A DNA stretch of 64,000 nucleotides from positions 248,001 to 312,000 of the forward strand of contig NZ_CP033926.1 of assembly GCF_003815775.1 (NCBI RefSeq), given 5' to 3'. The stretch is from Chryseobacterium joostei (GTDB lineage: Bacteria; Bacteroidota; Bacteroidia; Flavobacteriales; Weeksellaceae). Below are positions 30,428 to 39,599 of this stretch, one piece after another. Under the pieces are notes generated by a model that was not told where the DNA came from, did not search any database, and saw only the letters and a program-made list of their open reading frames with translations. Positions within the stretch are counted from its first letter, which is position 1. The number at the start of each line of letters is the position of its first letter. Made by a program: the position numbers and the translations under genes.

Positions 30428-31786
30428 TTACCAGTTTTTATCAATCATATAAATAACCTGAGTCATTGTTATAGCTCCTAGTAGAAGTTCTCTTCTGTTT
30501 ACTTTTTCAAAGGTATCTTCTTCTGTGTGGTGGATATCAAAATAACGTTGAGAATCCGGCATTAATTCTGCGGCAGGAATTCCCATGTCATGAAGTGGAT
30601 AGAGGTCGGTTCCTGAAAATTTTTCTTCAAAATTATAGACTCCGTATGGAAGGAATAATTTTGACCAGCCCTGGATTTGTTTTCTTTTGGAATCATCCAT
30701 GTCAAGAGCAATTCCTCTTGGGGCAAAACCTCCGGCATCGGATTCTATGGCAAAAAGATGCTTTTCATTGTTTTCTTTTACTGTTTTTCCATATTGAATT
30801 CCTCCTTTTACGCCATTTTCTTCATTGGCGAAGCAAACGACTCTGATGGTATGGTTGTTTTGTATTCCTAGTTTTTTAAATGTTCTTAGTACTTCAATGC
30901 TTTGAACAATTCCTGCCCCGTCATCATGTGCCCCTTCACCCACGTCCCAAGAATCAAGGTGTCCACCCACTACAATTACGCTTTGATCTTTTTTGCCTGT
31001 GATCTCACCAATAACGGAGTGAGAGAGCTTTTCTCCTTTCATTCCGCAGTTGGAATTAAGTTTTGCGGTGATTTTTTGATTTTTCAATAAGGTTTCAAGT
31101 TCGTCTGCTGTGGTACTTCCAATGGCTACAGCGGGTATTTTGGAAACACTTTCGTCATAACGCATGGCTCCTGTATGGGGAATATCATCAAATGCAGAGG
31201 AAAGCGATCTTACAATGGCAAATTTTCCACCTTTTTTGGCTGTTAATGAAGCTGCAGTTGACCTGTATTTTGAAGCATCACTGTATCCTTTAAAGGTTTC
31301 AATGAATGATTGTTTGAAAGCGTAATTAAAGAATACGATTTTATCCTTTACCTTTTCGGCAGGGAGTTGGTTGTATTCTTCCATAGATTTTACCATGATA
31401 ATTTCTCCCGAAATATCCTTGCCACCAGTTCCTTCAGAGTTTCCTAAGGACAGCATTTTAAGGTTTTTCCAGCTTCCGTTGGCGGCTTTGATGTGTAGGG
31501 ATTCTTTTCCCCTTACCCAGACAGGGATCATGACTTCCTGAAGCCATACCTTGTCTGCTCCTGCATCACGAAGTTTTTGCTCTGCCCATTTTACGGATTT
31601 TTCATAGGCTTCTGAACCGCTTAAACGATGGCCGATATTTTTTGTAAGTTCTCGCAAATCATTGTATCCTTTTCCATTGTTTAAAACTTCCAGGGAGATT
31701 TTACTGAACTGTAGAGAATCTTCTTTAGACTGGCCAAAAACAGCCATACCAAAAAGTAATAATGAGGTTCCTAGTATCTTTTTCAT
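30428..31786 (-). CDS. Secreted M28 family peptidase (carboxypeptidase Q-like), tandem copy 3
   Basis: A 452-residue protein with a signal peptide (MKKILGTSLLLFGMAVFGQ). The di-zinc M28 site is complete: His and Asp in GGHLDSWDVGEGAHDDGAG, catalytic and ligand Glu in ANEENG, Asp in ESDAGG, His in DIHHTEEDTF. A PA-like insert covers about residues 110-240. It should remove or cleave dipeptides outside the cytoplasm. It is the last of three paralogues on the minus strand; 3 bp separate it from the next one, and long stretches are identical to copy 2, which suggests recent duplication or gene conversion. Confidence 0.93.
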   Translation of the reverse strand: MKKILGTSLLLFGMAVFGQSKEDSLQFSKISLEVLNNGKGYNDLRELTKNIGHRLSGSEAYEKSVKWAEQKLRDAGADKVWLQEVMIPVWVRGKESLHIKAANGSWKNLKMLSLGNSEGTGGKDISGEIIMVKSMEEYNQLPAEKVKDKIVFFNYAFKQSFIETFKGYSDASKYRSTAASLTAKKGGKFAIVRSLSSAFDDIPHTGAMRYDESVSKIPAVAIGSTTADELETLLKNQKITAKLNSNCGMKGEKLSHSVIGEITGKKDQSVIVVGGHLDSWDVGEGAHDDGAGIVQSIEVLRTFKKLGIQNNHTIRVVCFANEENGVKGGIQYGKTVKENNEKHLFAIESDAGGFAPRGIALDMDDSKRKQIQGWSKLFLPYGVYNFEEKFSGTDLYPLHDMGIPAAELMPDSQRYFDIHHTEEDTFEKVNRRELLLGAITMTQVIYMIDKNW

Positions 31787-31789
31787 TGT

Positions 31790-33151
31790 TTACCAATTTT
31801 TATCAATCATATAAATAAGTTGTGTCATAACCGTTGCTCCAAGCAGTAACTCCCGGCGGTTTACTTTTTCAAAAGTATCTTCTGCGGTGTGGTGAATATC
31901 AAAATAACGTTGCGGATCCGGAACAAGCTCTGCCGTTGGAACACCCATTTCGTGAAGCGGAGCAATATCTGAACCTGAATATTTTCCTTCAAAATTATAA
32001 ACGCCGTAAGGTAAAAATAAGTTTACCCAGCTTTTGATCTGATTCCTTTTAGCATCATCCATTTCCAGTGAAATTCCTCTGGGAGAAAAACCTCCGGCAT
32101 CGGATTCTATGGCAAAAAGATGTTTTTCATTGCTTTCTTTAGCTGTTTTTCCATATTGTTTTCCGCCTTTTGTTCCGTTTTCTTCGTTTGCAAAACAGAC
32201 GGCTCTAATGCTATGGTTGTTTTGTATTCCTAATTTTTTGAATGTTCTTATTACTTCAATACTCTGAACAATTCCTGCGCCGTCATCATGTGCACCTTCA
32301 CCCACGTCCCAGGAATCAAGATGTCCGCCAACTACGATTACGCTTTGGTCTTTTTTACCTGTAATTTCGCCAATAACGGAGTGGGAGAGTTTCTCACCTT
32401 TCATTCCGCAGTTGGAATTGAGTTTTGCGGTGATCTTTTGACTTCTCAATAAGGCCTCAAGTTCGTCTGCTGTTGTATTTCCTATTGTTACCGCGGGAAC
32501 TTTTGCAATATTGTCCTCATACTTCATGTTTCCAGTATGAGGGACGTCGTCAAAAGCAGAAGACAGAGATCGAATAATGGCAAATTTACCTCCTTTTTTT
32601 GCTGTTAATGAAGCTGCCGTTCTTCTATAGGCTCCTGCTTCACGATAGGCAATAAAAGTTTGCACATGCCCTTGATTGAAGGGATAATTAAAGAAAACAA
32701 TCTTGCCTTTTACTTTTTCTGCTGGTAACAGGTCATATTCTTCCAGAGATTTGACCATGATGATTTCTCCTGAAACATCCTTACCATCAGTTCCTTCAGA
32801 GTTTCCTAAGGACAGCATTTTAAGGTTTTTCCAGCTTCCGTTGGAGGTTTTGATGTGTAGGGATTCTTTTCCTCTTACCCATACAGGGATCATGACTTCC
32901 TGAAGCCATACTTTGTCTGCTCCTGCTTCACGAAGTTTTAGCTCTGCCCATTTTACAGATTTTTCATAGGCTTCTGAACCGCTTAAACGATGGCCTATAT
33001 TTTTTGTAAGTTCTCGCAAATCATTGTATCCTTTTCCATTGTTTAGGGTTTCTGTTGAGATTTTGTTGAACTGTATGGAGTCTTCTTTAGTTTGCCCTGA
33101 TAAAAAGGTTACTCCTAAAGTGATTAATGATAGGTTTACAATCTTTTTCAT
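31790..33151 (-). CDS. Secreted M28 family peptidase (carboxypeptidase Q-like), tandem copy 2
   Basis: A 453-residue paralogue of the neighbouring gene, with signal peptide MKKIVNLSLITLGVTFLSGQ and a complete di-zinc site (HLDSWDVGEGAHDD, ANEENG, ESDAGG, DIHHTAEDTF). I place the start at 33151, one bp after the stop of the upstream copy; an in-frame ATG at 33169 would overlap that gene. The shared block from ETLNNGKGYNDLRELTKNIGHRLSG onward is almost unchanged between copies 2 and 3, whereas copy 1 is much more diverged. Confidence 0.93.
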   Translation of the reverse strand: MKKIVNLSLITLGVTFLSGQTKEDSIQFNKISTETLNNGKGYNDLRELTKNIGHRLSGSEAYEKSVKWAELKLREAGADKVWLQEVMIPVWVRGKESLHIKTSNGSWKNLKMLSLGNSEGTDGKDVSGEIIMVKSLEEYDLLPAEKVKGKIVFFNYPFNQGHVQTFIAYREAGAYRRTAASLTAKKGGKFAIIRSLSSAFDDVPHTGNMKYEDNIAKVPAVTIGNTTADELEALLRSQKITAKLNSNCGMKGEKLSHSVIGEITGKKDQSVIVVGGHLDSWDVGEGAHDDGAGIVQSIEVIRTFKKLGIQNNHSIRAVCFANEENGTKGGKQYGKTAKESNEKHLFAIESDAGGFSPRGISLEMDDAKRNQIKSWVNLFLPYGVYNFEGKYSGSDIAPLHEMGVPTAELVPDPQRYFDIHHTAEDTFEKVNRRELLLGATVMTQLIYMIDKNW

Positions 33152-33152
33152 G

Positions 33153-34556
33153 TTACCAGTTTTTATCAATCATAAAAATCAACTGTGTCATGGCTACTGC
33201 ACCCAAGAGAAGTTCTCTTTTATTTACCTTGTCAAAAGTATCTTCTGCAGAGTGATGGTAATCAAAATAACGCTGGGTATCTACAACCAGTTCTGCCAAT
33301 GGAATATCCAGTTTCTTCAACGGGGAAATATCTTGTATGGCGTAGGTTTGATCGAAGTCATAAATTCCGTAAGGGAGGAAGTAGTTTTTCCATTCGAAAA
33401 TTTGTTTTCGTCTTTGTGGAGGCATGTCCAACGAGAATCCTCTTGGAGAGTACCCTCCAGCATCTGTTCCTAAGGCGAATACGTGTTTTTCTTCTTTCTT
33501 TTTCACATAAGCAGCATACATTTCACGACCTTGTCCACCGTTTTCACTATTGGCATACAAAACCACCCGGATGGTGTGATTATTTTCATACCCAAGGGCT
33601 TTTAAGGTTCTTAAAACTTCAATGCACTGGGCAACTCCTGTTCCATCATCAATGGCTCCTTCGCCAATATCCCAAGAATCAAGCTGAGCACCTAAAACAA
33701 TCACTTTAGAATCTTTTTTACCCTGAATTTCAGCAATAATATTTGGATTTGTTGTGCTGCCTTTAGATTCGGCTGTCATGTTGATTTTAGCCGTAACTTT
33801 TTGCTTTTTTAATGTTTTTTCTAATTCATCCGCTGATCTTACTCCTATTGATAAAGCTGGTATTTTCACTTTATCATCTGGTTCGTAGTAAATCATTTTG
33901 GCATGAGGGGTGTCATCATTAGCGGTTGTTAATGATCTTATAATTAATGCTTTTGCACCTGTTTTCGCAATTACGGACGCGGAAATTAATTTTGATTTTG
34001 CTGTCAGTAAATAGGAATCACTTGTATTCACAATGGTAGGATCCATAGGTACATTCACGAAAACTATTTTGTCTTTTAGTTGACCTATTGACATGGCATT
34101 AAGTTCTGAAGTGGAATTAATTAAAATAATTTCCCCCATTAGATCTTTTCCTCCTGTTCCTTCAGAGTTTCCGAAAGATAGCATTCTGATATTTTTCCAA
34201 TCTCCATTTTCTGTTTTTATTTGTAGAGACTCTTTTCCTCTGATCCAGATGGGAGCTTTGGCTTCTTGCCGCCAGATCATGTTAATACCAATTTCCTTGA
34301 ACTTTTTTTCCGCCCATTCGGTTGCTTTTGCGTATCCCGAAGTAGCACTGAAACGTGGACCTATTCCTTTGGTAAGTTCTGCAAGGTTTTCATAGGCTGT
34401 ACCATTAGTTAAGATCTCGTCAGAGATATTTTTGAATTCATCATGGTAGTTGAATTTGACTGTGGTATTTTTTTTTGCCGGATTTTTATGTGGCTTTTTC
34501 TGAGAAAATAAAAATCCACTCAAAAAGAGTGGAAGTATAATGAATATTTTTTTCAT
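33153..34556 (-). CDS. M28-family paralogue lacking catalytic residues, tandem copy 1
   Basis: A 467-residue protein with a signal peptide and a Lys-rich mature N-terminus. It aligns through its length with the two genes downstream, but key positions differ: the first zinc-ligand His is Gln291 (AQLDSWD for GHLDSWD) and the catalytic Glu is Ser337 (ANSENG for ANEENG). The bridging Asp (303/304), the ligand Glu338, the Asp of TDAGG and the His of YHHSAED remain. It is therefore probably impaired or inactive as a peptidase, perhaps a binding or scaffold form. It is the first gene of the operon, so it is not a decayed remnant at the end, and its reading frame is intact. Confidence 0.88.
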   Translation of the reverse strand: MKKIFIILPLFLSGFLFSQKKPHKNPAKKNTTVKFNYHDEFKNISDEILTNGTAYENLAELTKGIGPRFSATSGYAKATEWAEKKFKEIGINMIWRQEAKAPIWIRGKESLQIKTENGDWKNIRMLSFGNSEGTGGKDLMGEIILINSTSELNAMSIGQLKDKIVFVNVPMDPTIVNTSDSYLLTAKSKLISASVIAKTGAKALIIRSLTTANDDTPHAKMIYYEPDDKVKIPALSIGVRSADELEKTLKKQKVTAKINMTAESKGSTTNPNIIAEIQGKKDSKVIVLGAQLDSWDIGEGAIDDGTGVAQCIEVLRTLKALGYENNHTIRVVLYANSENGGQGREMYAAYVKKKEEKHVFALGTDAGGYSPRGFSLDMPPQRRKQIFEWKNYFLPYGIYDFDQTYAIQDISPLKKLDIPLAELVVDTQRYFDYHHSAEDTFDKVNKRELLLGAVAMTQLIFMIDKNW

Positions 34557-34611
34557 TTTTTATTTACCTTTCTTTTTCCGATGTTAAAAGTAGGGAAAAA
34601 ATAGGAATTTA

Positions 34612-35856
34612 TTAAGGTTTCATGTCGTACATTAACAGGGCTGTAATCAATTTTGGCTCGATGAATGTACATTTTGGAGGCATACTTAATTTTAAGTCTG
34701 AAATTTTAATCATATCATTAAAACTTACAGGATAAATACCGAAACCTACCTTGCCTTCGTTGTTATCTACCTTTTCTTTTAAAAGATTAATTCCGTTAAG
34801 GTTAGATGTACCTTTCACATAGGAAATTAATTCAGAGCTATCCGGATCTTCTATTTTTAAAATACCCTTGAATATGTACTTGTCTAATAAATGGTGATCC
34901 AGGTTATCCAATGACATTTCCTTTGAACGAAGATCATGCTTCACGTGAAGAGAATAGAATTTACCATCTAAATACATTGAAATATGGAATTTCTGAGATG
35001 GGAAATACGATGTTTCTCCTTTTTCGTGGATGAGGAAATATTCTTCAAGCTGCTTTAGGAAATCTTCTTTTGAAATCCCATTCAGGTCGTGCAAGATTCT
35101 GTTGTAATCGTGAATCTTAATGGATTGGTTGGAAACAATAAAACTGTATACAAAGTTGTAAAGTTCTGTGCCGTTATGTCTCTTGTTCTTATCTTTGTGA
35201 CGTTTTGCATTTATTGCTGTAGAGCCAATTCTATGGTGTCCGTCGGCAATATAAAATGAATCAATCTGGTCAATCACTTCTTTAAACTGCTGTAGTTTTA
35301 AGCGGTTGTCTATTCTCCAGATTTTATGTCTGATCCCAATGGTGTCTACATGATTGAAGATGGGAACGTTTTTTTCCTCGTGGTTCATCAGCAACTCAAT
35401 TTTTGAGTTGGCAGGGTAGGTAAGAAGTACAGGTTCTGCCTGCAGATTTACTTTTTCAAGGTAATGAGCCAGTTTTTCCTTTTTCTGTGGAATGGTACTT
35501 TCATGTCTTTTGATTTTTCCATTCCAGAAATCCTCAATACTTGCCAATCCCAGAAGTCCTCTGAAAATCTGCTTATTAGGATATATCTGCTCATAAAGAT
35601 AGTATGCAGAATTATCCTGGACCAATTTTTTTTCGTCCAGCAGTTCTTCAAAGGTAGAACGGATTTTCCTCAGGTTCCGGTCAATATCCTTGGATTTACT
35701 TACAACATATGGCTTAATCATATTGATGTAGGTATTTTCAACCTGAGCTTTCTCAGCGATTTCTTCCTGGGTAAAATTATCCAGTGGATGGGTAGGGAAA
35801 GTATCCTCAAAGTCTCTGTGAGGTCTTATTCCACGGAAAGGTTTAAAAACAGGCAT
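34612..35856 (-). CDS. DUF1015 family protein
   Basis: A 414-residue cytoplasmic protein of the DUF1015 family, recognised by FKPFRGIRPHRDF at the start, ADGHHRIGSTAINAKRHK in the middle (a His/Asp/Arg cluster that looks like an active or binding site) and the LKLSMPPKCTFIEPKL end. The biochemical role is not established as far as I know. It begins 2 bp after the stop of serA and sits in a serC-serA-DUF1015 run, an arrangement common in Bacteroidetes that hints at a link with serine metabolism. Confidence 0.9.
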   Translation of the reverse strand: MPVFKPFRGIRPHRDFEDTFPTHPLDNFTQEEIAEKAQVENTYINMIKPYVVSKSKDIDRNLRKIRSTFEELLDEKKLVQDNSAYYLYEQIYPNKQIFRGLLGLASIEDFWNGKIKRHESTIPQKKEKLAHYLEKVNLQAEPVLLTYPANSKIELLMNHEEKNVPIFNHVDTIGIRHKIWRIDNRLKLQQFKEVIDQIDSFYIADGHHRIGSTAINAKRHKDKNKRHNGTELYNFVYSFIVSNQSIKIHDYNRILHDLNGISKEDFLKQLEEYFLIHEKGETSYFPSQKFHISMYLDGKFYSLHVKHDLRSKEMSLDNLDHHLLDKYIFKGILKIEDPDSSELISYVKGTSNLNGINLLKEKVDNNEGKVGFGIYPVSFNDMIKISDLKLSMPPKCTFIEPKLITALLMYDMKP

Positions 35857-35858
35857 AT

Positions 35859-36824
35859 TTATCTTATAGTTTCTTTTTGTAGCTTAATAATTTGTTCTGC
35901 AAGTTCGATACCGATTTTCTCTTGCGCATCTACCGTATTTCCTCCTACATGGGGAGAAAGTGATAGTGCTGGGTTCATTAATAAAGGAAGCTCTGGGCTG
36001 GGTTCATTTTCAAAAACATCCAATGCCGCTCCTGCAACTTTTCCTGAATCTATGAAATCAATCAGTGTTACTTCATTAATCACACCGCCTCTTGCAGTAT
36101 TTACAATATAGACACCATCTTTCATTTTTTCAAATTGTGGAGTATCTATAATGTATTCGTTCGTTTTAGGAGTATTGATGCTAATGAAGTCTGCTTCTTT
36201 AAGAAATGCCTCCATATCATTGGTGGAAGTGATTTCAAAATTTACAGATTGTCCATCAAAGAAATTCAACGTAAGAACTTCTGTTTTTGGGCTTCTTGTA
36301 AGGACCTGAATTTTCATTCCCAGGGAAATTCCTATTTTGATGACTTCCTGGCCAATACTTCCAAAGCCTATTACTCCTAATGTTTTTCCTGAAAGTTCAT
36401 ATGCATTGCTGAATGACTTTTTCATGGCATTGAAGTGGGTTTCTCCCTCCAAAGGCATTAATCTGTTTGATTCGTGAAGGAATCTTGCCAATGAAAGAAA
36501 ATGCCCAAATACCAATTCTGCTACAGATTTTGAAGATGCAGTAGGGGTATTTATTATTTTTATACCCTTGCTTTTTGCATATTCAACATCAATATTATCC
36601 ATTCCGATGCCTCCTCGTCCTATAATTTTAAGGCTTGGGCATGCATCAATCAGGTCTTGTCTTACCTTTGTTGCACTTCTTACAAGAAGAACACCCACAT
36701 TATTATCGTTGATAAAATTAATAACGTGATCTTGGGCCACTCTATTGTCCAGAATTTCAATTCCGGCTTCTTTTAAAGCGCGTTCTCCTGCTTTTGAGAT
36801 TCCATCGTTTGCTAAAACTTTCAT
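35859..36824 (-). CDS. serA: D-3-phosphoglycerate dehydrogenase (2-hydroxyacid dehydrogenase family)
   Basis: A 321-residue short-form enzyme with no ACT or allosteric domain. The NAD site GFGSIGQEV (about 153-161), the catalytic Arg region VNTARGGVINE, Glu (ENEPSPE) and His in LSPHVGGNT are present, and the N-terminal substrate domain has GRGGIGMDNID. It makes 3-phosphohydroxypyruvate, the first step of serine synthesis; the specific call is supported by serC immediately upstream in the same direction. Lack of an ACT domain suggests there is no serine feedback of the usual type. Confidence 0.9.
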   Translation of the reverse strand: MKVLANDGISKAGERALKEAGIEILDNRVAQDHVINFINDNNVGVLLVRSATKVRQDLIDACPSLKIIGRGGIGMDNIDVEYAKSKGIKIINTPTASSKSVAELVFGHFLSLARFLHESNRLMPLEGETHFNAMKKSFSNAYELSGKTLGVIGFGSIGQEVIKIGISLGMKIQVLTRSPKTEVLTLNFFDGQSVNFEITSTNDMEAFLKEADFISINTPKTNEYIIDTPQFEKMKDGVYIVNTARGGVINEVTLIDFIDSGKVAGAALDVFENEPSPELPLLMNPALSLSPHVGGNTVDAQEKIGIELAEQIIKLQKETIR

Positions 36825-36939
36825 GTGTTATTTTATTATAGATGTTAGATTTGAGCTGTCAAAATCGGAACTTTCAAAGTCTGAAATGTGATAGCTGTGA
36901 TCTAATAATCTTTTTAATTTTTTGGTCGCCTAATATAAG

Positions 36940-38004
36940 TTATTTTATCGACTTCATTACATCTACCAATACCTGTACGCTTTCAATGGGTAAAGCGTTG
37001 TATAAGCTGGCTCTGTATCCTCCCAGACTTCTGTGTCCGTTCAGTCCACTAATTCCTGCTGCTTTCCAAGCATTGTCAAATTCTTCTTTTTTGCTTTCAT
37101 CTGTAATTTTGAAAGAAACATTCATGAATGAACGGTCTTCTTCTACACAAAATGTTTCAAATAATGGATTGCTGTCAATCTCACCATAAAGAAGTTTGGC
37201 TTTTGCCTCGTTTCTTTGTTCTGCAGCTGCAATACCACCATTTTTTTCAAGATATTGAAGCGTTAATAAAGAAGCATAAATAGGGAATACCGGTGGAGTA
37301 TTGTACATGGATTCCTTAGATATATGTTGAGAATAATCCAGCATAGACAGCATGTTTTCTCTTCCTGTCTTCCCAAGGATTTCTTTTTTGATCACTACTA
37401 ATGTAACGCCTGCTGGTCCCATATTTTTCTGTGCCCCTGCATAGATTAAATCAAATTTTGAAAAATCAAGTTGTCTGGAGAAAATATCTGAACTCATATC
37501 ACACACCATCAGGGTATCCACTTCAGGGAAAGATTTCATCTGTGTACCATAGATTGTGTTGTTGGAGGTGCAGTGGAAATAATCGTATTCTGAACCCACC
37601 GTATAATCTTTAGGAATGAAAGAATAGTTTTCCTCTTTTGATGAACCTACTACATCTACTGTTCCTAATTTTTTTGCTTCCTTAATGGCTCCGGCTGCCC
37701 ATGTTCCTGTGTCCAGGTAAGCTGCTTTTCCACCCACTTTCATTAGGTTATAAGGTACCATTGCGAACTGCATGCTGGCTCCGCTTCCTAAATAAAGAAC
37801 TTCATAATCATCACCAAGATTCATTAATCTTTTTACAATAGCACGTGCTTCGTCCATTACAGCAACGAAATCCTTGCTTCTGTGAGAAATTTCAAGAAGT
37901 GATAATCCTATACCATTAAAGTCTAAGATTGCCTGTGCCGATTTTTCGAATACTTCTTGTGGTAAGATACATGGTCCCGCGCTGAAGTTGTGCTTTTTGT
38001 TCAT
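36940..38004 (-). CDS. serC: Phosphoserine aminotransferase
   Basis: A 354-residue PLP enzyme of the SerC family, second step of serine synthesis and also able to serve pyridoxal phosphate synthesis. Elements: HNFSAGPCILP at the start, SHRSKDF, GSGASMQF, the Schiff-base Lys in YAGAQKNMGPAGV, and NGHRSLGGYRASLYNA at the end. I used the ATG at 38004 (MNKKHNFSAGP); the upstream in-frame ATG at 38025 adds only seven residues. The gap to serA is 115 bp. Confidence 0.95.
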   Translation of the reverse strand: MNKKHNFSAGPCILPQEVFEKSAQAILDFNGIGLSLLEISHRSKDFVAVMDEARAIVKRLMNLGDDYEVLYLGSGASMQFAMVPYNLMKVGGKAAYLDTGTWAAGAIKEAKKLGTVDVVGSSKEENYSFIPKDYTVGSEYDYFHCTSNNTIYGTQMKSFPEVDTLMVCDMSSDIFSRQLDFSKFDLIYAGAQKNMGPAGVTLVVIKKEILGKTGRENMLSMLDYSQHISKESMYNTPPVFPIYASLLTLQYLEKNGGIAAAEQRNEAKAKLLYGEIDSNPLFETFCVEEDRSFMNVSFKITDESKKEEFDNAWKAAGISGLNGHRSLGGYRASLYNALPIESVQVLVDVMKSIK

Positions 38005-38076
38005 ATTTTTATTTTTTGGTTGCATCCGGAATTGGATTTCCTTAGCTTTATTTTTGGTTTTGTTGAATTCCCGGTT

Positions 38077-38108
38077 AAAAAAAGCCGCCTCACAAATTTA
38101 TGAGACGG
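38077..38108 (-). terminator. Terminator of the ferredoxin gene (minus strand)
   Basis: Read on the minus strand, CCGTCTCA pairs with TGAGGCGG (one G-U pair), followed by CTTTTTTT. It separates the ferredoxin gene from serC. Confidence 0.75.
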
Positions 38109-38115
38109 AATTTTT

Positions 38116-38466
38116 TTATTCGCCGTGTAAGAATGCTTTTTTGTTAAGCAAAGCCTCTTCAGATTCTACATGATCCTCATCAGGAACACAGCAGTCTACA
38201 GGGCATACAGCCGCACACTGTGGTTCTTCATGGAACCCTTTACATTCCGTACACTTGTCTGTTACAATAAAATATACATCATCACTTACAGGCTCCTGTG
38301 ATGCATCTGCATCTACAGTAAGTCCTGATGGCAATGTTATAGTGCCTTGAAGTGCAGTACCTTCCGAAGCTTTCCAGTCTACGGCTCCTTCATATATTGC
38401 ATTATTTGGACATTCTGGTTCACAAGCCCCACAATTAATGCATTCATCAGTTATTTTAATAGCCAT
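38116..38466 (-). CDS. 4Fe-4S dicluster ferredoxin
   Basis: A 116-residue ferredoxin with one CxxCxxCxxxCP cluster motif near the N-terminus (CINCGACEPECP) and a second, more spread, in the C-terminal half (CTECKGFHEEPQCAAVCPVDCC), joined by a 35-residue insert that is acidic and Thr-rich. It would carry electrons at low potential. It is divergent from the LuxC-type acyl-CoA reductase, with which it shares a 60-bp promoter region, a pairing I have seen in other flavobacteria. Confidence 0.9.
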   Translation of the reverse strand: MAIKITDECINCGACEPECPNNAIYEGAVDWKASEGTALQGTITLPSGLTVDADASQEPVSDDVYFIVTDKCTECKGFHEEPQCAAVCPVDCCVPDEDHVESEEALLNKKAFLHGE

Positions 38467-38479
38467 CGCTAATTTTTTT

Positions 38480-38497
38480 TAAATTTGCACAAAATTA
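38480..38497. promoter_or_regulatory. Overlapping divergent -7 elements
   Basis: Plus strand TAAATTTG (38480-38487) for the acyl-CoA reductase and minus strand TAATTTTG (38497-38490) for the ferredoxin, only a few bp apart. Transcription from one may limit the other. Confidence 0.45.
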
Positions 38498-38525
38498 CAA
38501 AATATTCCCCAATTTTAAAGTAATT

Positions 38526-39560
38526 ATGAATACCGAAAATCAAGTTTTAGGACTTATTAAATTAAGTGATTATATAAAAGCGTTTTTAGCGAAGAAACCA
38601 GATGATTATAACGAAGATGATGTTAATATTGAATTATTATTAAAGAAGTCTGAAATAGAAAATCCATGGTTTACAATTGATAATCAGAAATTTGCTTTAC
38701 GGCAATGGACTGATTTACTGACTGAAGAGAATATAAAAAACTGGCTTCAAAATTATTCAATCTCTAAAGTTTCAAAGAAAGTTGGACTTATTTTGGCGGG
38801 AAATATTCCTTTGGTAGGATTTCATGATGTGATTTCCGTGATTTTAAGTAATCATATTCCGCTTATTAAATTGTCTTCAAAAGATAAAACAATGCTTCCG
38901 TTTCTATTAAAAAAATGGAAAGAGTTTTCTAATGATGCCATCCAGTTTGAATTTGTAGAGAGATTAGAGAATTTTGATGCTGTAATTGCCACAGGAAGTA
39001 ATAATACAGCAAGATATCTGGAGTATTATTTTAAAAATCATTTAAGCATTATCCGTAAAAACAGAACTTCAATTGCTGTTTTAAAAGGAGATGAAACAGA
39101 AGAAGAATTGCAACTTCTGGCTAATGATATTTTCCAATATTTTGGATTGGGATGCAGAAATGTAACAAGAATCTTTATTCCAAAGGATTTTGTTATCGAT
39201 AGGTTGTTTGAGAGCTTCCTTGATTTCCAGGATATTATCCATCATAATAAATATGCAAACAACTATGATTACAACAGGGCTGTATATCTTCTGAATCAGG
39301 ATAAATTCTGGGATAATAACTTTGTGATGCTGAAAGAAGATGATAAGCTGTTTAGTCCACTTTCTGTCATTAATTTCAGCAGATATGAATCTTTGGATGA
39401 AGTGAAAAACTTTATTGCTGAAAATGAAGAAGACATTCAGTGTATTGTAGCTAAGGGTGAACTTGGATTGAATTCAATTTCTTTTGGAGAAGCACAAAGC
39501 CCAAGTCTAGATACCTATGCGGATAATGTGGATACTATGAAATTTTTAGAAGTGGTCTGA
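38526..39560 (+). CDS. Acyl-CoA reductase (LuxC-type)
   Basis: A 344-residue protein of the LuxC/aldehyde dehydrogenase-related family. Visible landmarks are the nucleotide-binding VGLILAGNIPLVGFHDVISV (about 88-107), ATGSNNTARYLEYYF, and the presumed catalytic Cys in FGLGCRNVTRIFIP (about 220). It would reduce an activated acyl group to the aldehyde using NAD(P)H; no luciferase or LuxD/E partner is near, so light production is not implied. In flavobacteria the role is unclear. Confidence 0.85.
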   Translation: MNTENQVLGLIKLSDYIKAFLAKKPDDYNEDDVNIELLLKKSEIENPWFTIDNQKFALRQWTDLLTEENIKNWLQNYSISKVSKKVGLILAGNIPLVGFHDVISVILSNHIPLIKLSSKDKTMLPFLLKKWKEFSNDAIQFEFVERLENFDAVIATGSNNTARYLEYYFKNHLSIIRKNRTSIAVLKGDETEEELQLLANDIFQYFGLGCRNVTRIFIPKDFVIDRLFESFLDFQDIIHHNKYANNYDYNRAVYLLNQDKFWDNNFVMLKEDDKLFSPLSVINFSRYESLDEVKNFIAENEEDIQCIVAKGELGLNSISFGEAQSPSLDTYADNVDTMKFLEVV

Positions 39561-39599
39561 TTTTCGTATCTTCCATGACCTATATCACTAAATAACAAA

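Noticed and set aside
33152..33169. Upstream ATG for M28 copy 2 overlapping the end of copy 1
   Set aside because: The MKKIVNL start one bp after the previous stop gives a normal signal peptide and fits the operon spacing.
38526..39560. Bioluminescence (lux) function from the LuxC-type reductase
   Set aside because: No luciferase (LuxA/B), LuxD or LuxE genes are near; LuxC-type reductases are widespread in non-luminous bacteria.
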